This document shows, in pieces, positions 12,612-24,979 of a stretch of 60,382 bases of DNA. Source of the stretch: Hysterium pulicare CBS 123377 (lineage: Eukaryota > Ascomycota > Dothideomycetes > Hysteriales > Hysteriaceae). Position numbers and translations under genes: made by a program. Location: assembly GCA_000467715.1 (NCBI GenBank), contig AJFK01000005.1:1-60382 (forward strand), in the 5' to 3' direction. The notes beneath the pieces were generated by a model. That model did not search any database. It worked only from the letters and a program-made list of their open reading frames with translations, and was not told where the DNA came from. Each line of letters starts with the position of its first letter. The first letter of the stretch is position 1.

Positions 12612-13728
12612 GAGGCACCGCCTTATGCTCCGAGTCTGTTTGCATGTTCATTTTTTCTTTCTTGTATGAGTTCCTTTACATCCATCATATCTCTTGTCCA
12701 CATGCGCTTGTTTTCGCGAATCGAATGAGCGGTTAGCGAGCAGGCGCGTTGTTTCTTCCACTTCTTCATTTCTTTCCGGCTGCTGCATTGCATTGCCTGG
12801 CGTTTGTTTGTATAGTCTTAATTTCTTTGGTCCAACAGCACGTACTGGGTATGTGCTGCATACTATCGGCGTATAGTGTGGTACGTATGAGCTTAGCTTA
12901 GCTTAGCTAGAATTTGTTTTAGTTGCAGCTGATGGTAGGAGGAATGAGGCATTTCACATATCTTATCAAGTGAATCGGGGTAAGGGGTGGAATCGCTGGT
13001 TCCAGTTGTTGGGTAGTGTAATTAGGGCCGTGCATGTTGGAGATGGCAATTAAATTTGTTCCAAAAGATGGACTGGTGCTTGGTGCCTAAGTGATGATGT
13101 TATGCATTTGTGACCGTTCAATGATCGCTCCTTGCTTGTGAGCATGATGTTTGTCTGACCGACCGGTTCATAGAATTTGGTTAATATCCGTTAAGCTTTA
13201 AATTGACCATGCATTCTACTTATCCGTACAATAAAAATCCAAGACAGGAGAAAAAGAAGAGACCGCAAAAGCTGATTGGGGCATTTGTACATAATGTTGG
13301 GGCCTAATGATGTAGTAAAATTTAGCCGCATTGAAATTTGTGCTGGTAAATACGTTTTTGATCTTCCATTCTCGTCTGTCCATCGTAGATTTGTCTGACC
13401 GGAATCTCACCGTCGCCAATCAAGGTTGAATGATCAAATACCGTTCAAACTCTGTAACGCCGTCACACCGTCACGCCGTGACTCAGTCTCTCTCCCTCTC
13501 TCTGTGGAAACACAAAATTGTCGCTGTAGAAGGCAAATGAAACCTGATAACTCAGACGCTCAAAGGGCATCGTGAAACTCAAGTCGGGTAAGGGGAAAGT
13601 AACAGGGGATTGTGAAAGGTAGTACCTTTCATGCACCAAGACGCCATCGCTAATGTGATCAGTATACCCGTGTATCTAACAACAAAAAAGTGCAGAACGC
13701 AAGACTCATAGGGTGTGTTTCAAGTGTT
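12612..13728. other. Intergenic between convergent BUD6 and LST8
   Basis: Two 3' flanks meet here. A small tandem repeat of AGCTT units lies at about 12889-12909 and a CT-rich stretch at about 13487-13502. Nothing coding is supported. Confidence 0.4.
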
Positions 13729-14903
13729 TCAAGCGCCAACTGCAGTGTCGTTGAGGGCAACACAGACAGCCCCACGGTGGTGACCGTTATACTGTCGAAT
13801 AATGCTCTGACTATTGAGCTCCCAAAGTCTGGCGTAATGGTCCGAGCACGCCGTCACAAGGTACGCAGAGTCCGCACTAAATGCACAATCCCATACCCAT
13901 CGTTGGTGGCCATGAAGAGTAGTCTCTAAAGGGAAAGCGTTGGGATCGCGCTCGGTTGGCAATTGGTCGGAAGGAGCGACATTGTGAGGGTGAGTAGTAT
14001 CCACGGACCATATGCGGGCGGTGTGGTCTGCTGAACATGTGGCAAGGTGACGAACATCTGGGGAAAGAAGCACCCGAGTAATGTAGGTCTGGTGGGCGAG
14101 AAATTTGCAAATCGGAACCAAAGAGGTGATTTCTTGTCGCTGGATCATCCGCCAGACGTAGACATTGCCCTAGAACGATCGAAAATAGTCAGCCGTATAC
14201 TTCAAGGACAAGTGTATTCGGTTCATGGGTGGAAGTGGGATCGAACAATACTTACGGTGTTGTTTCCGGCACACAGCATTGATCCATCGCTAGCCACGGT
14301 GACGCTTGCTACTGAAATGTCGTCCTCGGGGATAAGCTGATGGGAGCATTTGTTCTCTCCTAAATCCCAGATGCGCACATTGCCTCCACGGTCACAACTA
14401 ATCAATTCGCCCTGGTTTGGGTGAATGACGACGTCATTCACCGGCACGCCATGGCTGTAATTTCTCTGGACGCTCCCAGAGCGAGTGTCCCAAATCTTGA
14501 CCGTGCCATCCTCGGAGCTTGTGACCATCCATTTGCCCTCACAATGAAATGCCACGCCGGTTATGTTGCTGGTATGTCCATCAAAGGTGAGAACAGCATT
14601 TGGATTACTGGATTTGATGTCATATAATTTGACAGTGTGGTGGCCGGCAGCGGCAAGGAAGCGTTTGTCGGGCGAGATGCAGAGACGGTTCACCTGGGAG
14701 TCTGGGTGGGGTATGGTGCGAGAGCAGATGCCAGAAAGAGCTTCCCAAAACCTGTATGGACTTGTAAGCGCGATTTGAGGTGGGGAGCGGAGCGTATTTA
14801 CCTGATTGTATGGTCGTATCCAGCTGTGTCCACCATGCGTCAGTCGTGAATTGTAGCTTGTAGAGGAGCACAATTACTCACCTGTGCAGAGAATAACGCT
14901 CAT
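13729..14903 (-). CDS. LST8: WD40 protein Lst8, core TORC1/TORC2 subunit
   Basis: A seven-bladed WD40 propeller that binds the TOR kinase domain. Four exons are inferred: 14903-14882, 14823-14802, 14751-14256 and 14169-13729, giving 326 residues, close to the usual 300-320. The first two exons are only 22 nt each and encode MSVILCTAGYDHTIR, the family's conserved start. Repeats are visible as HPDSQVNRLCISPD, GHTSNITGVAFH, SSEDGTVKIWD, GVPVNDVVIHPN, DRGGNVRIWD, SADHTARIWS and GHQRWVWDCAFSADSAYLVTACSDHYARLWE. The C-terminal GHHRGAVCVALND is typical. Divergent from the FMN dehydrogenase gene. The very short 5' exons make automatic models of this gene likely to miss the true N-terminus. Confidence 0.93.
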
Positions 14904-15569
14904 GGTCACCTCAAATATCGTACAGTGTATGAAGGAGGAGAGCACTGAGGGTAGACGTGGGTAGCAATAGTCTATGGGTGCAAGTTGGGCAGTGAACGAG
15001 TGAATGGTGAATGGTGGGGAAAGAACAGTTGAGAAGGTTCAGGGTAGCTTTCTTAGCGGGCCAAAGCTAGGCTTGCACACGTGACAGATAAATGCTTTTC
15101 CGCTTTGGGTCACGGTGAGATGAATGGTCCCCAGCTTCGACGTGGTCTGGCACGCCATGTGAAATCTGTGGTGGGCAAGAGGCTAGAATTGCAAGGTGCT
15201 GCAGAGTGGTGGAAACTGGCTGCCATGCTTCTCTCCTCACCGCTGCATACCTTACTTAGCACGGAGCGCGGCACATGGCAATGTTGATAATCGAAGGCAT
15301 TGCAATAACCTAGTTCCAAAGAAGAGGCCCCGGAGTGTGTACAACATAAGACGGAGAAAGTATAGTGAGGTGGTGGATGATGTCAACAGCTCTGTTCGGG
15401 AGATAGATGTGGGACAAACCACCAGGATGAGCTCATAGATTATTGTTCACTCTAGCCTGTCCGAGGAGCTTCAGCATATGTTAAACATGGATGCAATCCT
15501 GTGTCAAATATGCCGCTCTCCACATTTCTCTTTGCCTTCCGCAGCTACAATTGATATTTATTCTCCACC
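14904..15569. promoter_or_regulatory. Divergent promoter region, LST8 / FMN dehydrogenase
   Basis: A 666-bp divergent intergenic region. Short frames on both strands (15081-15438) show no family features. No regulatory element could be named with confidence. Confidence 0.4.
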
Positions 15570-17024
15570 ATGGACCCCAATAATCCAAACCGACAAAGCC
15601 GAGCAACCCCCCAGTATGCTCTTTACCAGCGTGAAAACTTTGGGTTAAGTAATGAAGGGAAAACGCCTCCTTTCAACACCGGTAGATCTATCCTATCCAA
15701 GAACCCTAAAACTCATCAACCCCTTCCATAGCTAACTCACATCTTTCAAGAGCCCGGAAAGCTCGAAGAGCTCGCAAAGGCAAAGCTCACGCAAGCCGGC
15801 TGGTACTACGCTTCAAGCAATGCCGGACAATCCTACACGCACACTGCAAACCGACAAGCTTTCTACCGCCATCGCATCATCCCTCGCATGCTAGTAGACA
15901 CCAACAAGCGTGACACCGCGACCACCATCTTTGGTCACCGTGTACCTGCACCCATTGGATTTGCGCCAATTGGTATCAACAAGATCTACCATCCTTTAGG
16001 CGAACTGCCTGTTGCAAAAGTAGCAGCAGAGTTGAACCTGCCGTATTGCTTGAGTACTGCAGGATCGAATAGCCTCGAAGATGTCGGCAAAGCGAACGGC
16101 GACGGGTTGAGATTTTTCCAATTATACATGCCGCACGATGACGAGCTGACGGAATCGCTTCTACGAAGAGCGTACGATTCTGGATTTAAGGCTTGCATAT
16201 TGACGCTGGATACTTGGCAGCTCGCGTGGAGACACGATGATGTTGCTACAAGCAATTACGCGTTTTACCACGGCGTTGGCGCTGATTTAGGCCTTAGTGA
16301 TCCCGTCTTCCAGAAGAGACTTAGGGAAGCCGGAATTGACCCCTTTAAACAGCCCAATGAGGCTGGCACTATGTGGATTGATAATGTGTGGCATGGCCGA
16401 GCTCATACTTGGGATAAGGTCATATGGGTCATGAAGCTTTGGAAGAAGATTTCAGGCGGCTTACCATTTGGCTTGAAAGGAATACAGAGTGTCGATGATG
16501 CCAAAAAGTCCGTTGAAGTAGGCTGTGACTGCATCGTGGTCAGCAATCATGCTGGAAGACAGGTAGACGGGGCAGTGGCTAGTTTGGACGCACTAGAGTC
16601 TATTGTCAATGGTAAGTGCTGTCCTTGGCGACATTATCATCTGAACATGCAATCATGTACTCACAGCTCAAATTCAGCCGTCGGAGATGAGACATACGTC
16701 ATGTTCGATTCCGGTGTCCGGGGAGCTTCCGATATTTTCAAAGCCTTGGCTTTAGGTGCGAAGTTTGTCTTTATCGGTCGGTTATGGGTATGGGGCCTCT
16801 CGATAATGGGCGAACATGGCGTGCGACATGTTATGCGTAGCTTGTTGGCAGAATTTGATATATTATTGAATGTCGCCGGATACCAAAACCTTGACCAGAT
16901 CAATAGGACAGCGCTAGGTGATTCACCCTTGACAGCTCCCCGACCATTTAGCCAAGATGCTTACTGCGATCTAGAGTCTTTTGAGAAGAACTATCAACTA
17001 CTCCCTCAGAAGTCGAAACTATAG
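15570..17024 (+). CDS. FMN-dependent 2-hydroxyacid dehydrogenase/oxidase
   Basis: A member of the FMN-dependent alpha-hydroxyacid oxidase family (lactate monooxygenase, glycolate oxidase, cytochrome b2 core), oxidising an L-2-hydroxyacid to the 2-oxoacid. Three exons are inferred: 15570-15681, 15751-16611 and 16678-17024, giving 439 residues. Marks in order are the substrate/FMN loop WYYASSNAG, APIGFAPIG, QLYMPHDDE, the catalytic-base region SNHAGRQVDGA (consensus SNHGGRQ, His as base) and FDSGVRGASDIFKALALGAKFVFIGR binding FMN phosphate. There is no cytochrome b5 domain and no obvious mitochondrial leader. The second intron (66 nt) is in frame and stop-free, so gene finders may read through it. 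The physiological substrate is not deducible. Confidence 0.87.
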
Positions 17025-18212
17025 AATAGGTTCGGCTCGAACATTGTCGATTATTGGTAATAATATTATAATGAGGATGATTAGTGATGAGTGATGGAGA
17101 TTTCTTGGTGACGGAAATCCGATTGCCCCAAGTTGAATCAATGCCAAGTCTGTGATGAGCACTCTTTGTGAAATATGGGCTTGTCAATCCAGAGATCCAG
17201 GAACGCGTGAGCGCTGTTTTTGCTTTTGGCTCGACGGTTAATAAACGTCCGAGATGGATGATGAAGGATAGGTAGTTGGCAGGACTTCAAGATAATTTCA
17301 AGAGTGCTTAGAGATGGACCAATGGAGGGTCATTACTAATCTTGCATCATCGCGAACGCCCATACCCGACTGTAAAACACCTAAACCTCTCAACGTTGGG
17401 TTCGTTAATGTAGAAGCGTACGGGGTCCTTTAGAATTTTTGAGCATCACGAAAAGGTTCGAGGGAGGAGTTCTCGAAATTGACTAGGGTATAGCAGTGGC
17501 TATACACTTAAAAGCGATTTTACATAAGTGGTTGGTGAGAATTGACCAACTGTATCAAATCGAATCCACGGTACTTGCAAGTGAGGGTGGAGTGAGTTGT
17601 GTGGATCTGAGGATCTGTGGCGAATGAGTAGAGAGAGCAGGGATGGTTGTGGGTCGAATCGCCGGGATAGATCGAAGATACGGATTATTTGAGCTGCGCT
17701 AACAAGTCGACGAAATTATGAACTGACTGCCTTGAATTTAGAAAAGGTAGTTGTTCAGGGGTCTATCAGTTGCAGCAACCAAGGCAGGAATGGGATAAAA
17801 CACCGCTCTTAACGACCAGATGGAATGCTGACAAGTGGAAATATGGGGGAGTTGTAGGCGGTGTTCGGGGAGGTTGAGACGCTATTCATCCCGGAAGCAG
17901 AGGCAGCCCAAAAGAGACGAATGGAGAAAAGAAAAGGGAAAGGGAAGTAAGAGACGTTGATTGACCGCCGCCAGGTATGACTTGGATGATTTCTCCATCG
18001 ACAAGCGCTTCGTTCCAACTTTGGCATGTCATGCATGGTCTGACCCATCATTGTCCGTCCTAACCGCTTCTTTCCCAGGTACAAAGCCTCGTATCACAAA
18101 CAGAACCACAAATCCTAAGACGTCATGATTGACATGGAGCACCAGCCAAAAGACATCTCTAGCCGTTGATACTTGCAAATTGATAAAATGAAGCATTAGT
18201 GTGGAAGTGTTA
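17025..18212. other. Intergenic between convergent genes
   Basis: About 1.2 kb between the stops of the FMN dehydrogenase and the PP2C phosphatase. Short minus-strand frames near 17809-18391 lack domain resemblance. Nothing further is supported. Confidence 0.4.
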
Positions 18213-20076
18213 CTACTTTTCACTGGCGCCTTCGACAGTTTGTTCGGGCACGTGGCTCTCTGTGGCTGAGATTGACTGCGGTTCCTCCACCGTCTCAGAT
18301 TTCTCCGAAGATGGAACATCTGCTTTTGTGTTCTTCTTGTTGCTGTTGGTCTGTGAATTTTGCTCCTGGCTTGGTGCAGGAGTCTCTTCACGCGAGTTTC
18401 GCGACGGTAATTCAGCCTTGTCTCCAGATCCAGGAGATTTCTCTTTTTGAAACTTGTTCACTTGTGATTCTAGATCCTGATCCTCGTCGTCATGGTCGAA
18501 CATATCACTATCTGCAGAGTCGGTCGATATTTCTGTCCCGTCGCCGAGGAGGATGATGCGGCCACCTAGACCGCTGTTAGGCCGGAAACGATGGTCGAGG
18601 TCCATGTCAATATCATCTGGGCTGTCGTCAATTCGGTGATGCACTCCCGGACCCCGAAATTCTGCTGAAAATGCAGACATGTTAGTATGCAGTCTATTAA
18701 GACGTGGATGGGGAAGAGATCGGGTCCTAGACTTGCCGTACTCTGGTGGAGCGCATGGGCCATCTCCGTTCGCGACCCTCGCAGCAACCTCCTTGTACCA
18801 CTCTTCCTTGGTCCGTCCCTGAAGTAGACCGATGACTATCATTGTCATGTTATCGCATCCTACACCGCCAGTGTCGCTGTTGGAGGCCAGGCAGTTATCC
18901 ATCATGTTCTCACATATGGCCGACAATTCCTGTTTGGCAACAATACCACGTCTTACAAACTCGATGACGGCTTGCGAAGATTGACAATCCCAAATACCTA
19001 GGTGGACTTATTAGCCAGTTGACGATCCATAAGAACTGTTTGAACATTGTCATACCGTCGCAAGCAATGACAAGAAACTCATCATCGCCGTTAATCTCGT
19101 GTACTTCAACGTCCGGGAATGCAGTTACTATCTGTTGCTCAGGCGGTAATTCTGCGCTTTTCTTGAACTCGAAGTCACCGATTGCGCGGGACAAAGCAAG
19201 GTTGCCATTGACACGTCCAAAATCAACGAAGCCACCTGCGGCTTGAATACGTGCTTTTTCACCTTCCAAATGTTAGATGTATACGCTATTGGGGTTTGAA
19301 GACCAAGCTCACCCTCGTTCTGCGGTTTGTGGTCGAAAGATAAAGGTTTTGCCCGCCCTTTTATGCCCAGAACGCTTCGAGAATCGCCCGAGTTTGCCTG
19401 TTACGTTCAATTAGACAGTGTGCGCCACAAACGGCGCTCAACATACCACGTATATCTTGTCTTTCGAGATAACCCCGACTGATGCCGTACATCCGGAGAC
19501 TTCCTCTTCATATTTAGGATCTGAAAAAATGAGTCAACCGTATCTCAGGCTTTGTGTCAGTTGAGAGCCCTTACCACTGAGTATCGCCCGATCTGTGGCC
19601 AGGAATCCATCTTTCAGAGCCTGCTCTATGTTCCGCTGTTTGAAGGCGTCCTGCTTTGCAATGATCTTATGAAGGTTGTCGCCCGTGTATATTGCTACCT
19701 TGTCGCCTCCGTGGCCGTCATATACACCAAAGAAGCTGAGACGTTGATCGGGGCCATTCGTCGCAGATTTCTCTTTGTTCCCTTCGCCCTCGGCGCTGTA
19801 ATCTAAGATACACGCATGCGCATCTTCCATACTAATCCGCCAACCCTGCATAGAGGAAACGCCGAAAATGAGAGTGTCCGACTGACCATCTTGTGATTTC
19901 TATCGGATGGTGGCATTAGCAGGTACTCCGTGGAATAGATAGCCCGGACATCGAATGTTGGCAGACTAGATAGTCCGTTGCCAGGGCTTCCAGTGAAGCG
20001 AGCAGGTCTCAGCGGGGGCGGGGAAGAGAGCATGGCTTACCTTATCGACCACCGGCTCTGAGAGAGTCTGACCCAT
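18213..20076 (-). CDS. PTC2: PP2C protein phosphatase, Ptc2/Ptc3 type
   Basis: A Mg/Mn-dependent Ser/Thr phosphatase acting in HOG MAPK and DNA-damage signalling in yeast. Seven exons are inferred: 20076-20041, 19899-19575, 19520-19447, 19397-19313, 19262-19056, 18997-18737 and 18664-18213, giving 479 residues. The start [12 protein letters not shown] is the family's conserved N-terminus (often myristoylated on Gly2). Metal-binding motifs are [15 protein letters not shown], the ACDG|IWD junction and [17 protein letters not shown] and RAIGDFEFK are also canonical. The C-terminal tail is acidic and Ser-rich (about 150 residues). The sixth intron (18736-18665) uses a GC donor (GCAAGT) instead of GT. 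It is required to join PPEY to [11 protein letters not shown]. Confidence 0.93.
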
Positions 20077-22020
20077 TCTGTCCGCTTCCTAAGAGGACTT
20101 GCTGGCGATGGCAGAGATTTCGAAGTGGAGGTAGAGCGGGTTGCGCTTCGGGGGCATAGATTTGAACAGCGTCAACTTAGGGTTGTGCGGTCAGGTTGGG
20201 TATCGATTAGGCTAGTGTAGACGCGGGGTATCAAGAATGCGTCGTGAAAGAGGAGGAAGTCCGGTAGGAGGAGGAGATAGGGTATAGGGTGGAATGGCTG
20301 GCTGGTGAAGGGATTATCTGGGAGCGAGACGAAGGTCGTGTGTTGTAGGTAGAAGTCGCAGCAAAGAAGGCAGAGGCCGAATAATCGTCATTGGGCTTAA
20401 CCGAAAGGGGACGCTTCTTGACCCGCGCCACAGAGACCTGCCTGGGCCTCCTCTGACTCTCCGACCCTTTGACAGCATCCCATTAATGCTGCAAACTGCA
20501 GCCCGTCAAACATGCTGGTGGGAAGACTGCCTCAGTCATTCACGAGGCAATTCGACTTTCTGCTCGGGGCTGTGCTACAGCAGGTAAACCGAGTACAAAC
20601 CTGACTCTAGTATTCCGGTGATTGCTAGTTCAACGACATCATCAATCCATGCAGGCTGCCCTGCCGCGCAATTCGTATCACAAATAATGCCTCGCTCTTC
20701 ACCTTGGTCTTGAGACGCCTGGAAGACACGGATGGTACAAAGACTGCCATCTCTCAATGCCAAGCACTGCACCCGATTCCACACGGGTGCTTGCAATCGC
20801 ATAGTCATTATTTTCCAAGGTTGTCGCCCTAGTTTTGTCGACTCTTGGCTCCTGGTCTCGATCCATGGATTGATTGATGACAAACGCATTTGGCAAAGGT
20901 GTAAATGCTTCTTTCAACCGACTTACATTCACCGGTTCGGAAGCACGTGAGCAATATCTCAAAGCAACCAACCACAAACACACCTGATTGAAAACTGAAA
21001 GCGTCAAACTTTTATCCTCAAGCAGTCCGACTATTCGTTGGCTACGGATAGTCCCTGTAGATTCGAGTTCTGGTCAACTACCTCGCTATTCCTTGAGCTA
21101 GTTTTAGGTCTCTACTTCAATTTCATAAGCTATCGAATCGGCTGCTCATTCGAATGCGCACGAGACTGTCTTACTTCTCAGACATAAAGCTGCGATAATG
21201 TTTTCCCAGCGCCCAGCCACAACGGTCTCACCTTCTTGTGAAATTCAGCATAGGCTAGATTTATTTTGGCAGCTACGTTGCCAGCTTTTTCAACCGCAGG
21301 TTGATGTGCTCCCATTTCATACTGTGAAGAGCAGTATACATACCCTTGAGACTGAGCTACGTCTCCTCCATTACCACTAGTTCCATGAAGTATAGTTATA
21401 CACATTGTTCGGTAGAGAACGACGTCCTACACTGCGACAGGGGCGTTTCCTCAAGAGCATTGTGGAGGAGGGTTTGAGCTTTCGTCAGGCATATTTGGGA
21501 TCCTACCCATTGCTGCGCTCGAGATGGCTGTTTTGTAAGCGTGCCTTTTTTTGGGATGCCTGTTCAAGCATGCATCTAGAGAAATGGAGTGGTTAAGCAT
21601 GGTGAGATAAAGCCTGAGAAAGCTTCCCCTTGCAAGATAAATGAAAATATGATGATCGAATATGAGAGATTCAATCAAGGCAATTCAACCCCGCTTCATC
21701 CGAGATCCAGTTAAAGGAGGGCCATTCTAAGAGCCTCAGATCATAATCCGTCATGCCAACGAGAGCTGGCGACTCATCGCTGTCAAATTCGCGTCTCCCA
21801 ACTTCACAAGATCACTTACTGCTGTCAGTTGTCTGTCAATTGCAAAAACGTTCGCAGGTTCCGTTATACCTGATGTGGCTTAGTCGAAGACTGCTTGCCT
21901 CGGTTGGCTGGACTCCATCACTCTAACCTAGGTTATTACGCAGGCTATCTTCAGAGCAAAGATGGCTTCCGAAATCCATCTACACTTCTCATTATCCCAA
22001 TTCCGAGCGCAGCAAGTACT
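20077..22020. other. Intergenic with one weak open frame
   Basis: About 1.9 kb between divergent PTC2 and POX1 start codons. It contains the weak minus-strand frame at 20575-20889 and otherwise only short unsupported frames. It presumably includes both promoters. Confidence 0.35.
20575..20889 (-). CDS. Hypothetical 104-residue open frame (weak)
   Basis: An ATG-started frame whose central part (NRVQCLALRDGSLCTIR to AGQPAWIDDVVELAITG) has composition that looks coding, with four cysteines after residue 45. A TTG-started frame overlapping upstream in another register (21007-20699) begins with a hydrophobic stretch, so the true product could be a spliced small secreted protein, but no clean intron joins them. 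No family was recognised. It may equally be a gene remnant or chance. Confidence 0.2.
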   Translation of the reverse strand: MRLSSINPWIETRSQESTKLGRQPWKIMTMRLQAPVWNRVQCLALRDGSLCTIRVFQASQDQGEERGIICDTNCAAGQPAWIDDVVELAITGILESGLYSVYLL

Positions 22021-24496
22021 ATGGCGCCCACTCCATCCTGGGTAAAATCATTGAAGCCTTCCGGCCCTCAAGGACATGAGCTGCTTCAACAGGAGCGAGC
22101 GAAGTCCGGCTTACCAGTAGAGAAGCTATCCGAGTTTCTTTTCACTAAAGAAGTATTAGAAAGAAAGCGCCATATTTTGGAAATACTGGAGTCGGAGAAG
22201 GTATTTGACAAATCTCAGAACTACTTTGCTGGACGAATCGATCGCTTTGCGACTGCCCTCGCCAGAGCAAAGAAGCTTCAACGGCTGAGACTTAAGCATG
22301 GCTGGTCTCTTGAGGACTTTCGCGCGGCTAGTGAACTTATCAGTGAGCCTGGGCCCTATGTTCTGCATGATAGCATGTTCTTGGTATGTTCAGGCACCCT
22401 GAGTACTTTCCCCTCAACTAAGCATTGGGATAGATAACGCTTCATGACCAAGGCACGCCCGAACAGCACGAGCTCTTCTTAAAGAAGGCAGAAAACTTTG
22501 AGATAATTGGATGCTACGCACAGACAGAACTTGGTCATGGTTCTAATGTTCGAGGCCTTGAAACGACTGCAACATGGAATTCTGAAGACAAGACATTCAT
22601 AATGCACTCCCCCACCCTCACAGCAAGCAAATGGTGGATTGGATCACTGGGTCGCACAGCCAACCATGCGGTTGTCATGGCGCAGTTGATTATTAGCGGA
22701 AAATCCTATGGACCGCATCCCTTCGTCGTTCCGATTCGTGACTTGAAAACTCATGATCCTCTGGAAAATGTGCACGTTGGAGATATTGGACCGAAGTTTG
22801 GATACAAGTGCGTTCGTCATTTATGATATTGAGCATGGACTAACATGAAGTCTTAGTACGATGGATAACGGATTTTTACTTTTAAACCAGGTCAAGGTTC
22901 CGCATGTAAACATGTTGGCAAAGTAAGATATCGTCCAGATGTTCCATTGCGAATACTCATCCCTTTGCAGGTTCTCGAGAGTGGATCCAAATACGAATAA
23001 ATACGTTCAACCGAGTTCGCCCTCCCTGGTGTATGGCACGCTGACTTGGGTTCGGAGTACGATAGTATTGCAGGCTGGTGGCGTTCTTGCTCGAGGAGTG
23101 ACGATTGCTACGAGATACTGCGCCATCAGAAGGCAATTCCAAGACAGAGATGCACCAGAATTCGAGAAAGGGGAGAATCAGGTCCTTAATTATACCATGG
23201 TTCAGATTCGACTACTTCCTCTTTTGGCAGCCACGTATGCTTTACATTTCACCGGGCAAGGAATGATGAATCTCTATCAAGAGAATCGGAAGAAGATGGA
23301 TCAAGAAGCTGGGAAGGTTGGGGGTGCTCAACGAGGGCCTGGTCCCGAGGAAACCCATCCTGGGAGCGACTTACTGGCGGACTTGCATGCTACATCGTGT
23401 GGATTAAAATCACTCGCCAGTACCATTGCAGCTGAAGGTCTAGAAGCTTGTCGCCGAGCATGTGGTGGGCACGGGTACAGCTCGTTTTCTGGAATCGGCC
23501 CTTGGTATGCTGACTATTTACCTACTGTCACGTGGGAGGGTGATAATTATAGTACGTAAGGTCCCGGTACAAAGTCTATGCCCCCGTCTTTGTACTTTTC
23601 TCTTATAAGCCACATCCCCGCTTCAGTGTTGTCTGAAGATCAGAACACTTTAAGCAGAAGTACCAAGCGGGTTCTGACAGTACCAAAGCCCCTTTTCCAA
23701 CATAATGCTAATTGGACCCCCACCTTTAGTGATTACACAACAAGTTGCTCGATATGTAGGTTGATATCTTGGTGTTGCAACTTTTGTCCATGGCTAACAT
23801 TCTTAGCTTCTTAAATCTGCCCGCTCTGTCCTCAAGGGCGATAAGCCGACCAATGACACTACAAGGATTTTGGCCGACTTTCTCTCAAGGTCGGACATGG
23901 GAGCCGCTTTCGACATCCTCGGTAAAGATGAAGACCTGGTGGCAGCTTTCGCCTGGCGTGCCGCATTCCTCACCTTCGAAGCTCTTAAACACAGAGACGA
24001 GCAGAAGAAGGCATGGAATGATCTTCTCGTTGATTTTTACCGACTAAGCAAAGCTCACTCGCAATATCTTGTCGTGAAGAATTTTCACGAAGCACTCAGC
24101 GCTTCGTCGACTACTAGCGAGTTGGACCCTGAGACCCGAGAAATCATGCATAAGCTATTCCAACTGTATGCTCTCCATACTCTGGAGCAAGAGAGCTCCG
24201 AGTTCTACACCTCTGGTGCTACCACCGTTCGTCAGATCGTGCTAGCTCGAACCATCGCAGTCATGAAGCTCCTCAAGGAGATTCGGCCTCATGCAGTCAG
24301 ACTGGTGGACGCCTGGGACTTCCCCGACTGGCAACTTGATAGCAGTCTGGGCAGATATGACGGTAATGTGTATGAGGACATGTTCCATCGTGCGAGCGCC
24401 CTCAATCCACTAAATGCAATTACTATTGACCCTTACCCCAATAGCGATGTACTTTTCAGGAAGGATGAGAGTAGGGAGTTCAAGAGCAAGCTTTGA
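22021..24496 (+). CDS. POX1: Peroxisomal acyl-CoA oxidase
   Basis: First and rate-limiting enzyme of peroxisomal beta-oxidation: an FAD enzyme converting acyl-CoA to trans-2-enoyl-CoA with release of hydrogen peroxide. Six exons are inferred: 22021-22383, 22434-22807, 22857-22922, 22971-23551, 23730-23755 and 23807-24496, giving 699 residues, the standard length. Motifs are the FAD-binding [48 protein letters not shown], the [13 protein letters not shown] region and the catalytic Glu in [17 protein letters not shown]. The protein ends in Ser-Lys-Leu, a canonical PTS1 signal. The 26-nt fifth exon (encoding ITQQVARY) and a 178-nt fourth intron are unusual against the other 48-51-nt introns. Start chosen as the ATG directly before [15 protein letters not shown]. 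Confidence 0.95.
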
Positions 24497-24979
24497 GTCT
24501 GGAGCGAGGTAAGGGGATTTGTCAAATCTGTAAAGAATCCTCTCTAATAGAGAAGCTTGGATGTCAAAGGCTAGAAATAGAACCAACCGACCGGTGAATG
24601 AAGACACTTTAAAAGGACTCACGCAATCACATGCTAAATGCAGTCTCATGTATACCTGAAGTTTGACGTTGCAAACTTCAGCTGGGAGCCAGGAAGCGAA
24701 CACGAACATTGCCCCCCGCACTTACTTCTTTCATCACTCATACACTAAGTACGAAGCTCAGGCTGTGCTCCTGAGAAATTGAATCGCGAAACGGCATACC
24801 TAGAATGGGCCTAGAGGTGAGAATCATCCCGTATAGACTGGATCATAATTGACTTCGACAGTAAGAAATGTGAAAGTATAGAAGGCTCCAGCTCCAGCTT
24901 TGTGATCTCGAGCCATGTAGTATCATGGCCACTCTTCCAACTGAATACAATCCCAATGAGCTCGTGAACACAGATATTA
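24497..24979. other. Intergenic, POX1 3' flank
   Basis: No coding evidence. It separates the acyl-CoA oxidase stop from the phosphatase pseudogene. Confidence 0.35.
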
